Shown one piece after another: positions 16,601 to 24,950 of a DNA stretch of 64,000 nt. The notes below the pieces were generated by a model. That model did no database searches, was not told the origin of the DNA, and worked only from the letters and a program-made list of their open reading frames with translations. Both the position numbers and the translations under genes were made by a program. Positions within the stretch are counted from its first letter, which is position 1. Each line of letters starts with the position of its first letter. The stretch comes from an uncultured Chitinophaga sp. (GTDB lineage: Bacteria; Bacteroidota; Bacteroidia; Cytophagales; Cyclobacteriaceae): contig CABHOK010000014.1 in assembly GCA_902168205.1 (NCBI GenBank), positions 434,001 to 498,000 on the forward strand, in the 5' to 3' direction.

Positions 16601-19488
16601 CAACCTTTATTTTGAATCTCGATCTGCCGAATGAATACTATATCTTCCCCGGTCATCAATCAAGTTTAACACCGTTGCTCCCGGGTAAATACCAGGTGGT
16701 TATGCTCTATAAAAATGGTCAGTATAGCAAACCGAAGCCGGTTGCTGTAAAACCGTATGGAAGAACTTTCTATACACTCACTGACGAAAAAATACTACCG
16801 GCCGATACATTCAGCATGAAAGTACTGGAGCAAATAAAAAAATGGTCGAACGAATCGGTATATATAGATCAGAACCGCATGCACGAAATGCAAAATCTGC
16901 GTTCGCTATATTACCGGGAGTCGGCCTATAACGAATCGTTTACCGGAGGCCGCTGGGTAACAGGAAAAGTTACGGATAGTTCTGGCGAAGCGCTGCCGGG
17001 TATAAACATAATTCTGAAAGGAACAACCAACGGTACAATTACGGATATAAATGGAGAGTACCGTATATATGTACCAACCAATGGTATACTGGTTGTCTCG
17101 TTTATCGGCTACACCTCGCAAGAGCTTAACACCTCCACAGCCAACCAGGTAAATGTAAATCTTGCAGAAGATATACAGATGCTGAGCGAGGTAGTTGTGG
17201 TGGGTTATGGCGAATCCCAAAAGAGAAGCATCACGGCCGCGGCTACAACAGTTCGGGGAAGAACTTTTGGAATCACTTCTCTCACAGGTCGTGCACCCGG
17301 AGTAATGATGGATTCGATAAGTATGCAATTAAGAGGTGTGTCAAGTATAGATGGTAATTCACAGCCTTTGATAGTAATCGATGGTGTACCAAAAGCGATG
17401 GATGACATTGATCCGAACAGAATTACATCGATGATCGTATTCAAATCCGAAGAAGCAGTTGCTATATATGGTGCGCGTGCAGCCAATGGCGTAGTACTTA
17501 TTTCCACCAAACCAGGCATGACAAAGTCTAAATTGATGCAGACTAAATTACCGGATTCACCACAACTTGCGTTAACGGGAGATGCTGCACCCGGATCATC
17601 CACGCGAAAGAATTTCCGCGACTATGCATTTTGGCAACCCAAATTATATACTGATAAAAATGGCGAAGCATCTTTCAACGTAACTTTCCCCGATGATATA
17701 ACAGGGTGGAATATATATGTATTGGGAATGGCTTCTAAAAAACGTGCGGGCCAGGTGCAAAGTAAAATTCAATCATACAAGCCACTGGCTGCGCAGTTGT
17801 CACTACCAAATTTCTTAGTGCAAGGTGATAGTGCCTGGGCTATCGGCAAGATTACAAATTACGGAAGTGATAGTCTGCTGATAAAACGCTCTGTTGAAGT
17901 CGCGAACAAGATTATACGGCAAGGTGAGATTGCTATTAAAAATTCAGCGATCGATACTGTCAATCTTACCAGTACAACAACCGACAGCCTCTCTGTGAAA
18001 TATAGTCTGACCTATAAGAAATATGAAGACGGTGAACTTCGTAAAATACCTGTGATGCCGATCGGCTCACGGGAAGCTTTCGGGTTCTTTGCTCCACTTA
18101 CCCGCGATACAACCCTGACGTTTACATTTGATTCGCCCGGTAAGATCAAACTATATGCGCAAGCCGATGTGATGGATGTGTGGCTCGATGAGATCAGTGT
18201 ACTGAAAGTATATCCGTACGATTGCAACGAGCAGCTTGCTTCAAAATTAAAAGCGTTGCTTGCCGAGAAAGCGATTTGTATTTACAGGAAAGAAAAATTC
18301 AACCACGACAAGCAAGTTGAAAAAGCAATCAAACGATTAGCAGCCAACCAACAAAAAGATGGTGGCTGGGGCTGGTGGAATGCTGCCGGAGAACGAAGTG
18401 TATGGATAACCATTCACATCGCCAAAGCTTTATTGTGGGCTGATCAGCTTGGATATACTGTTAACTTTGATAAGCTCGGTATAAAGAATTACCTGATGGA
18501 AAATACAACCACCACTACAGCAGCAGAACTCCAATTAAAGTCGTGGATATTTCTTTCCGAAACAGGCGAGCACCTTGCCATGCAGAGTATACTTGACTCG
18601 CTGAATAAAAAGATCAAGCATCCTTCTCAACATGAACAGCTTTTGATACAACGCCTGAAGCAGTTACAAAAGATGGATGTAAACTGGAACATGATCGATA
18701 AGCAACGAAGTGAAACATTAAAAGGAAACTGGTATTGGGGTGAGAGTAATTATTCACTCTGGGACAATGACACCGATAATACCCTTGTTGTTTTCCAAAT
18801 GATGGAGCATCGAAACCCGAATGACGCTAACCTGCTAAAGCTACAGAATTACTTCCTGGAAAAACGCAAGCGAAGCTGGCTGAATACGTATCAATCCTCA
18901 CAAATTATTGAAGTGCTGTTGCCTTACTTGCTTAAACAAAAACAACGCGAACGAAAATCAGCAATTGTCATTAACAGCCAGGAACAGATATCGAAGTTTC
19001 CGTATGAACAAGAGTATGCAAATGTTAAAAGTATATCTGTTGGCAAAACCGGAAACGACCCGGTATATATTACCGCGTACCAGGAAAAATGGAATGCTGC
19101 TCCTGAAAAAGTAGAAAAGGATTTTGTTATACACACGGCATGGCAACAAGGCATTAAAAAAATAAAAGCCGGCAAGCCTTTAAAGCTCGAAGTGAAACTT
19201 GAAGTTAAGAAAGATGCGGAGTATGTTATGATCAATATACCTATACCGGCTGGTTGCTCTTACAATAGTAAAGATCGAAGCTGGTCAGGCAATGAAGTGC
19301 ATCGTGAATATGACCTGCATGAAACCCGTATTTATTGCGAGCGCCTTCGTGCCGGTATATATCACTACACTATCGATCTGTTGCCACGGTATAAAGGTAA
19401 ATATCACCTCAACCCCGCGAAGGCCGAGTGGATGTACTTCCCGGTTATATATGGTCGCGAAGAAATGAAGAATGTAGTGATCGAGTGA
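13672..19488 (+). CDS. Giant alpha-2-macroglobulin-like protein with internal carboxypeptidase-regulatory domain and SusC-type TonB plug
   Basis: The start at 13672 opens onto a Sec signal peptide (MNKFLLACLLLVCTNAAAQ), giving 1938 residues. An MG2 domain lies at about 230-330 (YVVLNKPKYKPGDTVKLKAY) with further MG-like Ig domains to about 1090. A carboxypeptidase-D regulatory domain (about 1095-1165, VTGKVTDSSGEALPG) is followed by a SusC-style plug (about 1176-1281; VVVVGYGES and PLIVIDGVPK). The A2M domain follows (about 1316-1393, DITGWNIYVLGMASKKRAG), then the thioester domain with the CxEQ motif CNEQ at 1518-1521 and the helical signature QQKDGGWGWWNA. No beta-barrel is present. A2M proteins trap proteases; the role of the plug is unknown. 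The gene overlaps the upstream PLP gene by 8 bp and stops 1 bp before the convergent tauE-like gene. Confidence 0.93.
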   Translation: MNKFLLACLLLVCTNAAAQNLVESRTSSYYTFIYKITNEEAEKLYTENYSPLNDSLFHTPVDSYPADSVYEKELPTGHYLYIKSRGPTLEAALESVNNLDMAILNNHRDLLLSFHDVNGKAVNTLKPRIGIRNIPFSKKNNAYRIATTNRQGWIKVLHEGHVSFFDVQRKYNNNLPKRVTRRVLGTFPFNHIASPFFYAARSVRSLFDYTSIHPPGIYYRVQKIFTPRPYSGYVVLNKPKYKPGDTVKLKAYIINAKGKPAKHKITLRLNQDYSNSARTKTLAEVAPYRPGAYVYEFILYDSMQLKLDKRCNIFLQSKRTDDYPYASFHYEQYELKQNSFSIRSNNAPPHKPATIFLKGTDANDLPLYDVRVQLIVKSAGVSDFNHPTIFVRDTLWTHNLKLDAIGETSISLPDSIFPKAVLEYKVTAIFTNTDNERHVKELNLKYTYIKPAGDIKIENDSVIFTSEGSGKFKIQALNKDGKIVEQKEISLPYQQKIDQRIQNYVLLQDDSFIKKISLESIGDDLQVSAEHTKDSLLILTQNPRKLPFHYQLFKNNTIIEQGYGYSYTAKRKASPHARYYFAIQYIWAGESRNQNYDIHFAKKRLHIEVDHPAAVYPGQQVAIKVNVTDAFDRPVKNADLTAYSITKKFKEGSSAAVPNFERFKSRKIFNEFSEKVQQRSFSNDLHYRFWKNRLGLDSIEYYHFLYPEKGTYTYSTAGEDSITQIAPFIVSNGILQPIYYIYIDNELKYYHEVKSLEPYSFRASPGRHNLTVRLYNKLVNINHVVAERGKKLILSVDLNNLPKNVEVSEEDLSLSDYEINKLYAHFLLLNRDLTQRLAYLKQGNNFHAMVPFNWGNDIQSLVGPFVPGTISYHTPQFNTTFDFKPGRSVTIEPKLIDRESYDVRYLLRHPLYYRSFNPSLRDQVQTEKRILEYWKQNELEPQKEYTIRKYPTNYPVSQKTGTLVIQDNRGGLGQHFATFILNLDLPNEYYIFPGHQSSLTPLLPGKYQVVMLYKNGQYSKPKPVAVKPYGRTFYTLTDEKILPADTFSMKVLEQIKKWSNESVYIDQNRMHEMQNLRSLYYRESAYNESFTGGRWVTGKVTDSSGEALPGINIILKGTTNGTITDINGEYRIYVPTNGILVVSFIGYTSQELNTSTANQVNVNLAEDIQMLSEVVVVGYGESQKRSITAAATTVRGRTFGITSLTGRAPGVMMDSISMQLRGVSSIDGNSQPLIVIDGVPKAMDDIDPNRITSMIVFKSEEAVAIYGARAANGVVLISTKPGMTKSKLMQTKLPDSPQLALTGDAAPGSSTRKNFRDYAFWQPKLYTDKNGEASFNVTFPDDITGWNIYVLGMASKKRAGQVQSKIQSYKPLAAQLSLPNFLVQGDSAWAIGKITNYGSDSLLIKRSVEVANKIIRQGEIAIKNSAIDTVNLTSTTTDSLSVKYSLTYKKYEDGELRKIPVMPIGSREAFGFFAPLTRDTTLTFTFDSPGKIKLYAQADVMDVWLDEISVLKVYPYDCNEQLASKLKALLAEKAICIYRKEKFNHDKQVEKAIKRLAANQQKDGGWGWWNAAGERSVWITIHIAKALLWADQLGYTVNFDKLGIKNYLMENTTTTTAAELQLKSWIFLSETGEHLAMQSILDSLNKKIKHPSQHEQLLIQRLKQLQKMDVNWNMIDKQRSETLKGNWYWGESNYSLWDNDTDNTLVVFQMMEHRNPNDANLLKLQNYFLEKRKRSWLNTYQSSQIIEVLLPYLLKQKQRERKSAIVINSQEQISKFPYEQEYANVKSISVGKTGNDPVYITAYQEKWNAAPEKVEKDFVIHTAWQQGIKKIKAGKPLKLEVKLEVKKDAEYVMINIPIPAGCSYNSKDRSWSGNEVHREYDLHETRIYCERLRAGIYHYTIDLLPRYKGKYHLNPAKAEWMYFPVIYGREEMKNVVIE

Positions 19489-19489
19489 T

Positions 19490-20242
19490 CTATACCAGCA
19501 TCATAATGGCTGCGATGAGCGTCATTCCGATAATAAACCAGCGGTATAATTTCTCTGGTATATTTTTAACAATTACGATGCCGATGAGTGCTCCCACCGC
19601 GATGAGTGGAAGCGCAGAAAGGTTGAGCAGAAATGTATTCCAGGTAATGGTATGCCATGCAAAAACATGAAAGGGAACTTTAAACCAGTTCATTACCATA
19701 AAGAACCAGGCGGTTGTTCCTATAAATGAGTTTTTAGGAAGACGCATAGACAGGAAATATACCGCCATAACAGAACCAGCCAGGTTTCCCACCATCGAAG
19801 TGAAACCTCCGGCTGTGCCTGTTAAACCTGCAAACCATTTATAGTCGGGTATATCTTCTTTGTGACCACGTTCCAGCCACAACATGATAATAACGCTGCC
19901 TACAATGATCACGGCCATGATCATTCGAAAGATGTTGTCATCAATCATGCCGCCCACTATCGTTCCCAACACCGTGCCGATTACAGCCCACGGAAAAAGT
20001 TTTTTAAGATGCTCCCACGATGCATGGCGGTGATAATACCATACACCCATTACATCTGCGAGGCAAAGCATCGGCAGCATAATGCCACTGGACAATTGAC
20101 CGCCAAACACCGAAGCAAGCAACGGTACGGCTACCATGCCGGTGCCATGCACACCTGTCTTCGACATGCCTACAAATACAGCAACCAGCAGGAAAATGAG
20201 TAAATCAGCCGTGGTGAACTGAAAAGAGAAAAGTGTTATCAA
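19490..20242 (-). CDS. TauE/SafE family sulfite/sulfonate exporter-like membrane protein
   Basis: The 250-residue, strongly hydrophobic protein has about eight membrane segments. The family-typical first motif is present (LLVAVFVGMSKTGVHGTGMV), as is the second half-repeat with TGTAGGFTSMVGNLAGSVMA. Family members move sulfite, sulfonates or other organic anions across the inner membrane; the substrate here is unknown. The gene is convergent with the macroglobulin-like gene with a 1-bp gap and lies 30 bp downstream of the deoxynucleoside kinase gene on the same strand. Confidence 0.9.
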   Translation of the reverse strand: MITLFSFQFTTADLLIFLLVAVFVGMSKTGVHGTGMVAVPLLASVFGGQLSSGIMLPMLCLADVMGVWYYHRHASWEHLKKLFPWAVIGTVLGTIVGGMIDDNIFRMIMAVIIVGSVIIMLWLERGHKEDIPDYKWFAGLTGTAGGFTSMVGNLAGSVMAVYFLSMRLPKNSFIGTTAWFFMVMNWFKVPFHVFAWHTITWNTFLLNLSALPLIAVGALIGIVIVKNIPEKLYRWFIIGMTLIAAIMMLV

Positions 20243-20272
20243 CTATATATATTGTTTTGAGAACGAAGTATA

Positions 20273-20908
20273 CTATAGATCACTGAACAGGCTGTTCAAC
20301 TCCAGATCAATCTTGCTTACAATAGAGGAGAAGTCATCGATGCTCGTAACAAAGTCCAGGTCATTTACATCGATCACCAGTAACTTACCCTGATTGTAAC
20401 CGTTGATCCATTTTTCATAATGCTCGTTGAGATTTCGCAGGTAGTCGATGCGTATGGAGTATTCATAGTCGCGGCCGCGCTTCTCAATTTGTCGTACAAG
20501 CTTGGGTATATCTGCTTTGAGATAAATGAGCAGGTCCGGAGGCTTTACAAAGTTGATCATGGAATGAAATGTATCCAGGTAACTTTGAAAGTCACGCTCC
20601 GACATAAAGCCGCTGTCGTGCAGGTTGGCTGCAAAGATGTAGGCATCCTCATAGATGGTGCGATCCTGAATGGTGATCTTGTTCACAGCCGCACGAATCT
20701 TGTTGATCTGTTTAAAACGACTATTCAGAAAATACATTTGCACATGAAATGACCATCGCTGCATGTCGCCATAGAAATCGCGCAGGTATGGATTATCGTC
20801 TACTGATTCAAGCAATGCCTGCCAGCCATAATGTTTGGAAAGTTTTTCAGCAAGTGTGGTTTTTCCTGAACCGATGTTTCCGCAGATAGCAATGTGTTGT
20901 GGATGCAC
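20273..20908 (-). CDS. Deoxynucleoside kinase
   Basis: The 211-residue product starts at GTG (20908). The P-loop GNIGSGKT is at residues 10-17. The substrate-site motif ESVDDNPYLRDFYGD follows, then RWSFHVQMYFLNSRF and the DRTIYEDAYIFA element containing the DR(S/T) signature; KRGRDYEYSIRIDYL near the C-terminus corresponds to the LID. It belongs to the dCK/dGK-type family that phosphorylates deoxynucleosides in the salvage pathway in the cytoplasm. Length is normal. The exact nucleoside preference (dA/dG or dC) is not clear from sequence. It is followed by the tauE-like gene and preceded by a probable promoter. Confidence 0.92.
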   Translation of the reverse strand: MHPQHIAICGNIGSGKTTLAEKLSKHYGWQALLESVDDNPYLRDFYGDMQRWSFHVQMYFLNSRFKQINKIRAAVNKITIQDRTIYEDAYIFAANLHDSGFMSERDFQSYLDTFHSMINFVKPPDLLIYLKADIPKLVRQIEKRGRDYEYSIRIDYLRNLNEHYEKWINGYNQGKLLVIDVNDLDFVTSIDDFSSIVSKIDLELNSLFSDL

Positions 20909-20923
20909 GACTTTTTTTGGTGG

Positions 20924-20952
20924 CGAAGGTAATCAAAAAAGTACTCCTCAAA
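20924..20952 (-). promoter_or_regulatory. Probable promoter of the deoxynucleoside kinase gene
   Basis: On the minus strand TTTG (20949-20952) is followed after 17 bp by TACCTTCG (20924-20931), close to the Bacteroidota TTTG/TAnnTTTG pattern. The -7 box ends 15 bp before the GTG start. The same TACCTTCG octamer occurs before marR (58024-58031). Confidence 0.4.
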
Positions 20953-21030
20953 ATGGTATACTCCACCGATTCGTTCACCAGATATATAGCATGTTAAAGC
21001 AGCGAATGCTCGCTATGCAAAGAAAAAAAT

Positions 21031-21984
21031 TTACAGCCAGTTCTTCCGCTTGAAAAACCAGAGGAATCCCAGGGAAGAAAGAATCATGAGTCCAACGGCT
21101 GTCGGGTAGCCACCGATCCATTCCAGCTCCGGCATGTGCTTGAAGTTCATACCGTAGATACTGGCGATGAGTGTTGGCGGCATGAACACCACCGTTACAA
21201 CGGTAAATATTTTAATAACAGTGTTCTGCTCAATGTTAACGAGACCTAAAAATGTATTCTGCAGATATTCGAGACGCTCGGAGCTGAACTGTGCGTGCTG
21301 CAACAGTGATCCTATATCTTTGATAATGATCTTGAGTCGCTCATTCTCCATCTTGTTAAATTCCGGTATGCGAATGAGTGAACTTACCACGCGCTGTTTT
21401 TCCGTAATGGTTTCGTGGAGCACCATGGTGTTTTCCTGGAGCTGTGCTATACCAAGAAGAAGATCTTCTTTCAGTGATCTGCGAGCGATCAGGTCTTTAC
21501 TGATCACGTTCAGTTTACGATTTATACCTTCTATCAAGTCGGCATCACTATCAATGCGCGTTTCCAGAATGGTGAGGAATACATCGAGGCCGTGTTCTTT
21601 TGCTTCAGCATTCATCGTTTTCATTCTGCGTACCGTCTCGGCAAATATTTTCAGATCGCCCTGACGATACGTGAACAACACGCGGTTCTTCAAAATGAAC
21701 GTTACGTTTTGTATGGCAAGCTCTGCTTCCTGGTTCGATACAAAGGTGAGGTTGATCTCGGTTGTTTCATCTGTTTCCAAAAAGCGCGAACTGCTTTCAA
21801 TCTCCTGCACCTCCTGGTAGGTAAAGAATTCAATTTTATAGTTCTTCTCTATAAATTCCTTTTCCTCCTGTGATGGCGACTGCAGGTCTATCCAGATAAT
21901 ATCTGAAAGCTTAACGATCTGTTCACGCGGCAGATTTTTGAACTGCTCCAGTTTTCCCTGCCTGATAGTATAAACCCTGATCAT
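21031..21984 (-). CDS. corA: CorA-type magnesium/cobalt transporter
   Basis: The 317-residue product has the hallmark pore motif YGMNFKHMPE just after the first of two C-terminal membrane helices (about residues 257-277 and 290-310), and the tail FFKRKNWL. The N-terminal cytoplasmic part includes IWIDLQSPSQEEKEFIE and a long helical segment (about 160-255) typical of the CorA funnel. CorA forms a pentamer in the inner membrane for Mg2+ uptake. The length is standard. It is a single gene, divergent from the outer-membrane protein gene at 22170. Confidence 0.93.
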   Translation of the reverse strand: MIRVYTIRQGKLEQFKNLPREQIVKLSDIIWIDLQSPSQEEKEFIEKNYKIEFFTYQEVQEIESSSRFLETDETTEINLTFVSNQEAELAIQNVTFILKNRVLFTYRQGDLKIFAETVRRMKTMNAEAKEHGLDVFLTILETRIDSDADLIEGINRKLNVISKDLIARRSLKEDLLLGIAQLQENTMVLHETITEKQRVVSSLIRIPEFNKMENERLKIIIKDIGSLLQHAQFSSERLEYLQNTFLGLVNIEQNTVIKIFTVVTVVFMPPTLIASIYGMNFKHMPELEWIGGYPTAVGLMILSSLGFLWFFKRKNWL

Positions 21985-22169
21985 AAAAAAGTATCGCGCT
22001 GTAAGTTAACGTATCCCTGTGAATAAAATATGGCGGCAAGTTTACGTCATCGATCGTTATGGTAAAAACTTATTCCTGCATGGCAGGATATTGAAAACAT
22101 TTTATCTTACTCTTTGAAAAAAGACTCGTTAGTTACACAAACCCAAAAACTACTAAAACCTCTACATTC

Positions 22170-22796
22170 ATGAAACATGTTCTTTTTGTTGTTCTGCTTC
22201 TCTGCAGTTCTTCGTTGTATGCACAGCTCGCCAAAGGAAACGTTGTACTGGGCGGATCACTCGGATACAATTCACAACATGATCGATCGTATGATCCGAA
22301 CGGCTACCCTTATAGAGCAGAAAGCACATCGATAACTATATCACCTAAAGCAGGTTTTTTTATTTCCGATAAATCAGCTGTAGGCCTTTCACTGTCTTAT
22401 ACCTCGCAGAACTCAGATGCTGTTTACTATGGCATTGGCTCTCTTGGTAAAACGGAGCGCGATTTATTTTCCATTATTCCGTATTTCCGTACTTATAAAT
22501 CGCTAGGCGAAATAGCTGCATTCTTTTTACAGGCCGAAGCTTCGATTGGTTTTGGTACACTTAAACTTAGCGGAGCACCGTATGATCTTTCAACGTATGG
22601 CGTTGCCGTAAGACCGGGCTTCAACTTATTTCTTTCCCGCAGGTGGGCACTTGAAGGTACCTTCGGTTCGCTTGCGTACGAATCAACAAAGCAATCACCG
22701 AAGAATAGCAAAAGCAGTGAGCAAAGCGATAAATTCGGATTTAATTTCAACATGTCTACGCTATCAATCGGTGCACAGTTTTTTATAACACGCTAA
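22170..22796 (+). CDS. Outer-membrane beta-barrel protein (OmpW/porin-family type)
   Basis: The 208-residue product has a Sec signal peptide (cleavage after SLYAQ). Its alternating beta-strands include GGSLGYNSQHD, SITISPKAGFFISDKSAVGLS, IPYFRTYKSLGEIAAFFLQ and the terminal NFNMSTLSIGAQFFITR, ending in aromatic-x-x-x-Arg. This is the usual eight-stranded Bacteroidota barrel ('outer membrane beta-barrel', OMP_b-brl). Its specific role is unknown. It is followed by a good terminator. TACTCTTTG at 22108-22116 resembles a -7 box with one extra base. Confidence 0.85.
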   Translation: MKHVLFVVLLLCSSSLYAQLAKGNVVLGGSLGYNSQHDRSYDPNGYPYRAESTSITISPKAGFFISDKSAVGLSLSYTSQNSDAVYYGIGSLGKTERDLFSIIPYFRTYKSLGEIAAFFLQAEASIGFGTLKLSGAPYDLSTYGVAVRPGFNLFLSRRWALEGTFGSLAYESTKQSPKNSKSSEQSDKFGFNFNMSTLSIGAQFFITR

Positions 22797-22802
22797 TTAA
22801 AA

Positions 22803-22843
22803 AAAAGAACCCGGCTGATATAAAATACCATCCGGGTTTCTTT
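22803..22843 (+). terminator. Terminator after the beta-barrel gene
   Basis: The stem aacccgg (22808-22814) pairs with ccgggtt (22832-22838) and extends by A/T pairs. It is flanked by A-rich and T-rich runs and starts within 10 bp of the stop codon. It may also serve the convergent lipoprotein gene. Confidence 0.65.
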
Positions 22844-22865
22844 CAACCTGTAAACTGTAAAATCT

Positions 22866-23450
22866 TTATTCTTCGTCTTTGTCCTTTGTACCTTCCTCGT
22901 CTTTATCTGCAGCGTCAGCTTTCTCCAATTCCTCGTCAACAATTTTCTCGATTACTTCGCGCTGGCGCTCATCTATAGTCTTATCAACTTTGGCTTGCTT
23001 CTTCATAAAACGAAGCATCGCGTTTTTCTTGATCTCGTAAGCGATAAACACAGTATACTCTTGTGTTTTAGCATTGTAAAATTTCTTTTCATCCATTTTA
23101 CGCAGATCAGCAATGTTTGTGTTCATGATCTGACGTACCAGACTTTGAAATTTATCAGCAACATCGGCAGCATTTTGATTTTCTGTCTGACCGAGATACT
23201 GATCGGCAACCTGCTTCATGGTTGTATTTACCTGGCCTGCAAGTTGTGCTTTTGCTTCTATATCTGCTTTTCCGCGAGCAATGTTGTCTTGCGTACTTGT
23301 TCCTTTACCGGAAGCTCGCCAAAACCGATTGTTCGATTCATAAGCATTGCTCTGAAAAGGCTCTTTTACTTTTGTACCGTACGGGCTCGAAGCACATGAA
23401 ACCAGCAAAGCCAGCAATACAGCGCTCCATGACAGGTTAAGTAATTTCAT
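22866..23450 (-). CDS. LPP20-like lipoprotein with acidic tail
   Basis: The 194-residue product has a lipoprotein signal (LVSC, Cys19). The middle (about residues 45-140) resembles the LPP20 fold: FWRASGKGTSTQDNIARGKADIEAKAQL, helices, then KFYNAKTQEYTVFIAYEIKK. (The first motif is in two adjoining parts around residues 43-70.) The last 25 residues are highly charged (Lys/Asp/Glu). Family members are envelope lipoproteins without a firm function. Anchoring in the outer membrane is likely, since the residues after Cys19 are Ala-Ser-Ser. It is convergent with the beta-barrel gene. A near-consensus TACTTTTA lies at 23470-23477. Confidence 0.75.
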   Translation of the reverse strand: MKLLNLSWSAVLLALLVSCASSPYGTKVKEPFQSNAYESNNRFWRASGKGTSTQDNIARGKADIEAKAQLAGQVNTTMKQVADQYLGQTENQNAADVADKFQSLVRQIMNTNIADLRKMDEKKFYNAKTQEYTVFIAYEIKKNAMLRFMKKQAKVDKTIDERQREVIEKIVDEELEKADAADKDEEGTKDKDEE

Positions 23451-23710
23451 AGGTAGAACTTATTAACGATAAAAGTACGAAAAATTGTGCCAGAAATAGC
23501 TGCGAACTGGCTGACTGCTGGAAGTGAGTGATGGGTTGAATGGGGTACAAGAAGGCTGATCGGAGAAATTTACCTGTAACGAATAACCATTAACGGATAA
23601 CGGTTAACAGCCCATCATTTTGCCACGTTAAAATTTTAAAGTATATCGCAGAAACATTTATTTAGTATTCGTTGTATTAAGTGATGTTTGCATTCTAAAA
23701 AATTCTTCCT

Positions 23711-24922
23711 TTGACCTTCCACGATTTTAAATTCGATCCGAAACTTATTGATGGCCTTGATGCCATGGGGTTTAGCAAAGCGACACCCATTCAGGAGCAA
23801 GCCATTCCTGTTATTCTCGATAATCACGATCTGATTGCCTGCGCACAAACCGGTACCGGTAAAACGGCTGCCTATATTCTTCCGGTTCTCAACAAGATCA
23901 TTCATGCTGAAACGCGGCATTTAAATACGCTGGTGATTGCGCCTACGCGCGAGCTTGCACAGCAAATTGATCAGCAAATAGAGGGTTTCTCTTATTTTCT
24001 CGGTGTAAGTTCTCTGCCTATATATGGCGGTGGCGATGGTGCTACCTGGGATCAGCAACGCAAAGCACTTGAAGCCGGAGCTGATATAATTATAGCAACT
24101 CCGGGCAGATTGATTGCACTGCTGGCTGCAGGCACTATCAAGTTCGATCACTTACAACATCTTATACTGGATGAGGCGGACCGTATGCTCGACATGGGTT
24201 TTTATGATGATATAGTAAAGATCATTAAATACCTGCCCACCGAGCGACAGACTTTACTTTTCTCCGCTACCATGCCTCCGAAGATACGGATGTTAGCCAG
24301 CAAAATACTACGACAGCCGCAGGAGATAAATATAGCTATAGCAAAACCTGCCGCCGGCATTTCACAACAAGCCTATGTTGTGTTTGATCATCAGAAAGGT
24401 GCAATACTGAAACATGTTTTGAAAACTGTACCGTGGAAGAGCGCGATTATCTTCGCTTCTACAAAGGAAACAGTAAAAAAACTTGATACAGCTTTCCAAC
24501 GGGGAGGGCTACCGGCCAAAGCGTTTCACTCGGACCTGGAACAACAGGAGCGTGAAGAAATTCTGCGAGCGTTCAAGAATAAACAGATCAATATGCTCAT
24601 CGGTACTGATGTGTTATCACGCGGTATAGATGTGGAAGGTATAAGTCTGGTGATTAACTGGGATGTACCACCGGATCCGGAAGATTATGTTCACCGTATC
24701 GGCCGCACTGCACGCGCTGAAACTACCGGTACTGCGGTAACACTGATCAACGAAAAAGATCAGCGTAAATTTCTAAGTATCGAAAATCTGATCGGTGATG
24801 TAATTCCCAAAACGCCATTACCTGCCGAACTTGGCGAAAGCCCTGTATATAATCCGGAGGTAAAAAAGAAGACCGGCAATTTCAGAAAACGAAAACCCGG
24901 CAAGCCCTTCAAGAAGAGATAG
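23711..24922 (+). CDS. DEAD-box RNA helicase (RhlE-like)
   Basis: The 403-residue product starts at TTG, giving MTFHDFKFDPKLIDGLDAMG, the usual start of this family; a stop lies four codons upstream. All core motifs are present: Q motif (KATPIQ), AQTGTGKT, PTREL, TPGR, DEAD, SATMP, TDVLSRGID and HRIGRTAR. The tail is basic (KKKTGNFRKRKPGKPFKKR), as in RhlE relatives that help ribosome assembly or RNA turnover. The protein is cytoplasmic. The specific RNA target is unknown. Convergent with mutS with a 28-bp gap. Confidence 0.93.
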   Translation: MTFHDFKFDPKLIDGLDAMGFSKATPIQEQAIPVILDNHDLIACAQTGTGKTAAYILPVLNKIIHAETRHLNTLVIAPTRELAQQIDQQIEGFSYFLGVSSLPIYGGGDGATWDQQRKALEAGADIIIATPGRLIALLAAGTIKFDHLQHLILDEADRMLDMGFYDDIVKIIKYLPTERQTLLFSATMPPKIRMLASKILRQPQEINIAIAKPAAGISQQAYVVFDHQKGAILKHVLKTVPWKSAIIFASTKETVKKLDTAFQRGGLPAKAFHSDLEQQEREEILRAFKNKQINMLIGTDVLSRGIDVEGISLVINWDVPPDPEDYVHRIGRTARAETTGTAVTLINEKDQRKFLSIENLIGDVIPKTPLPAELGESPVYNPEVKKKTGNFRKRKPGKPFKKR

Positions 24923-24950
24923 TCTGCCAGATTTTCGCTGAAATATATAC

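Noticed and set aside
17205-17603. 132-residue minus-strand open frame inside the macroglobulin-like gene
   Set aside because: It is the shadow of the TonB-plug coding region and has no independent features.
23581-23610. Imperfect palindrome near TAACC/GGTTA as an operator
   Set aside because: The arms match poorly and the site is isolated, so it could easily be chance.
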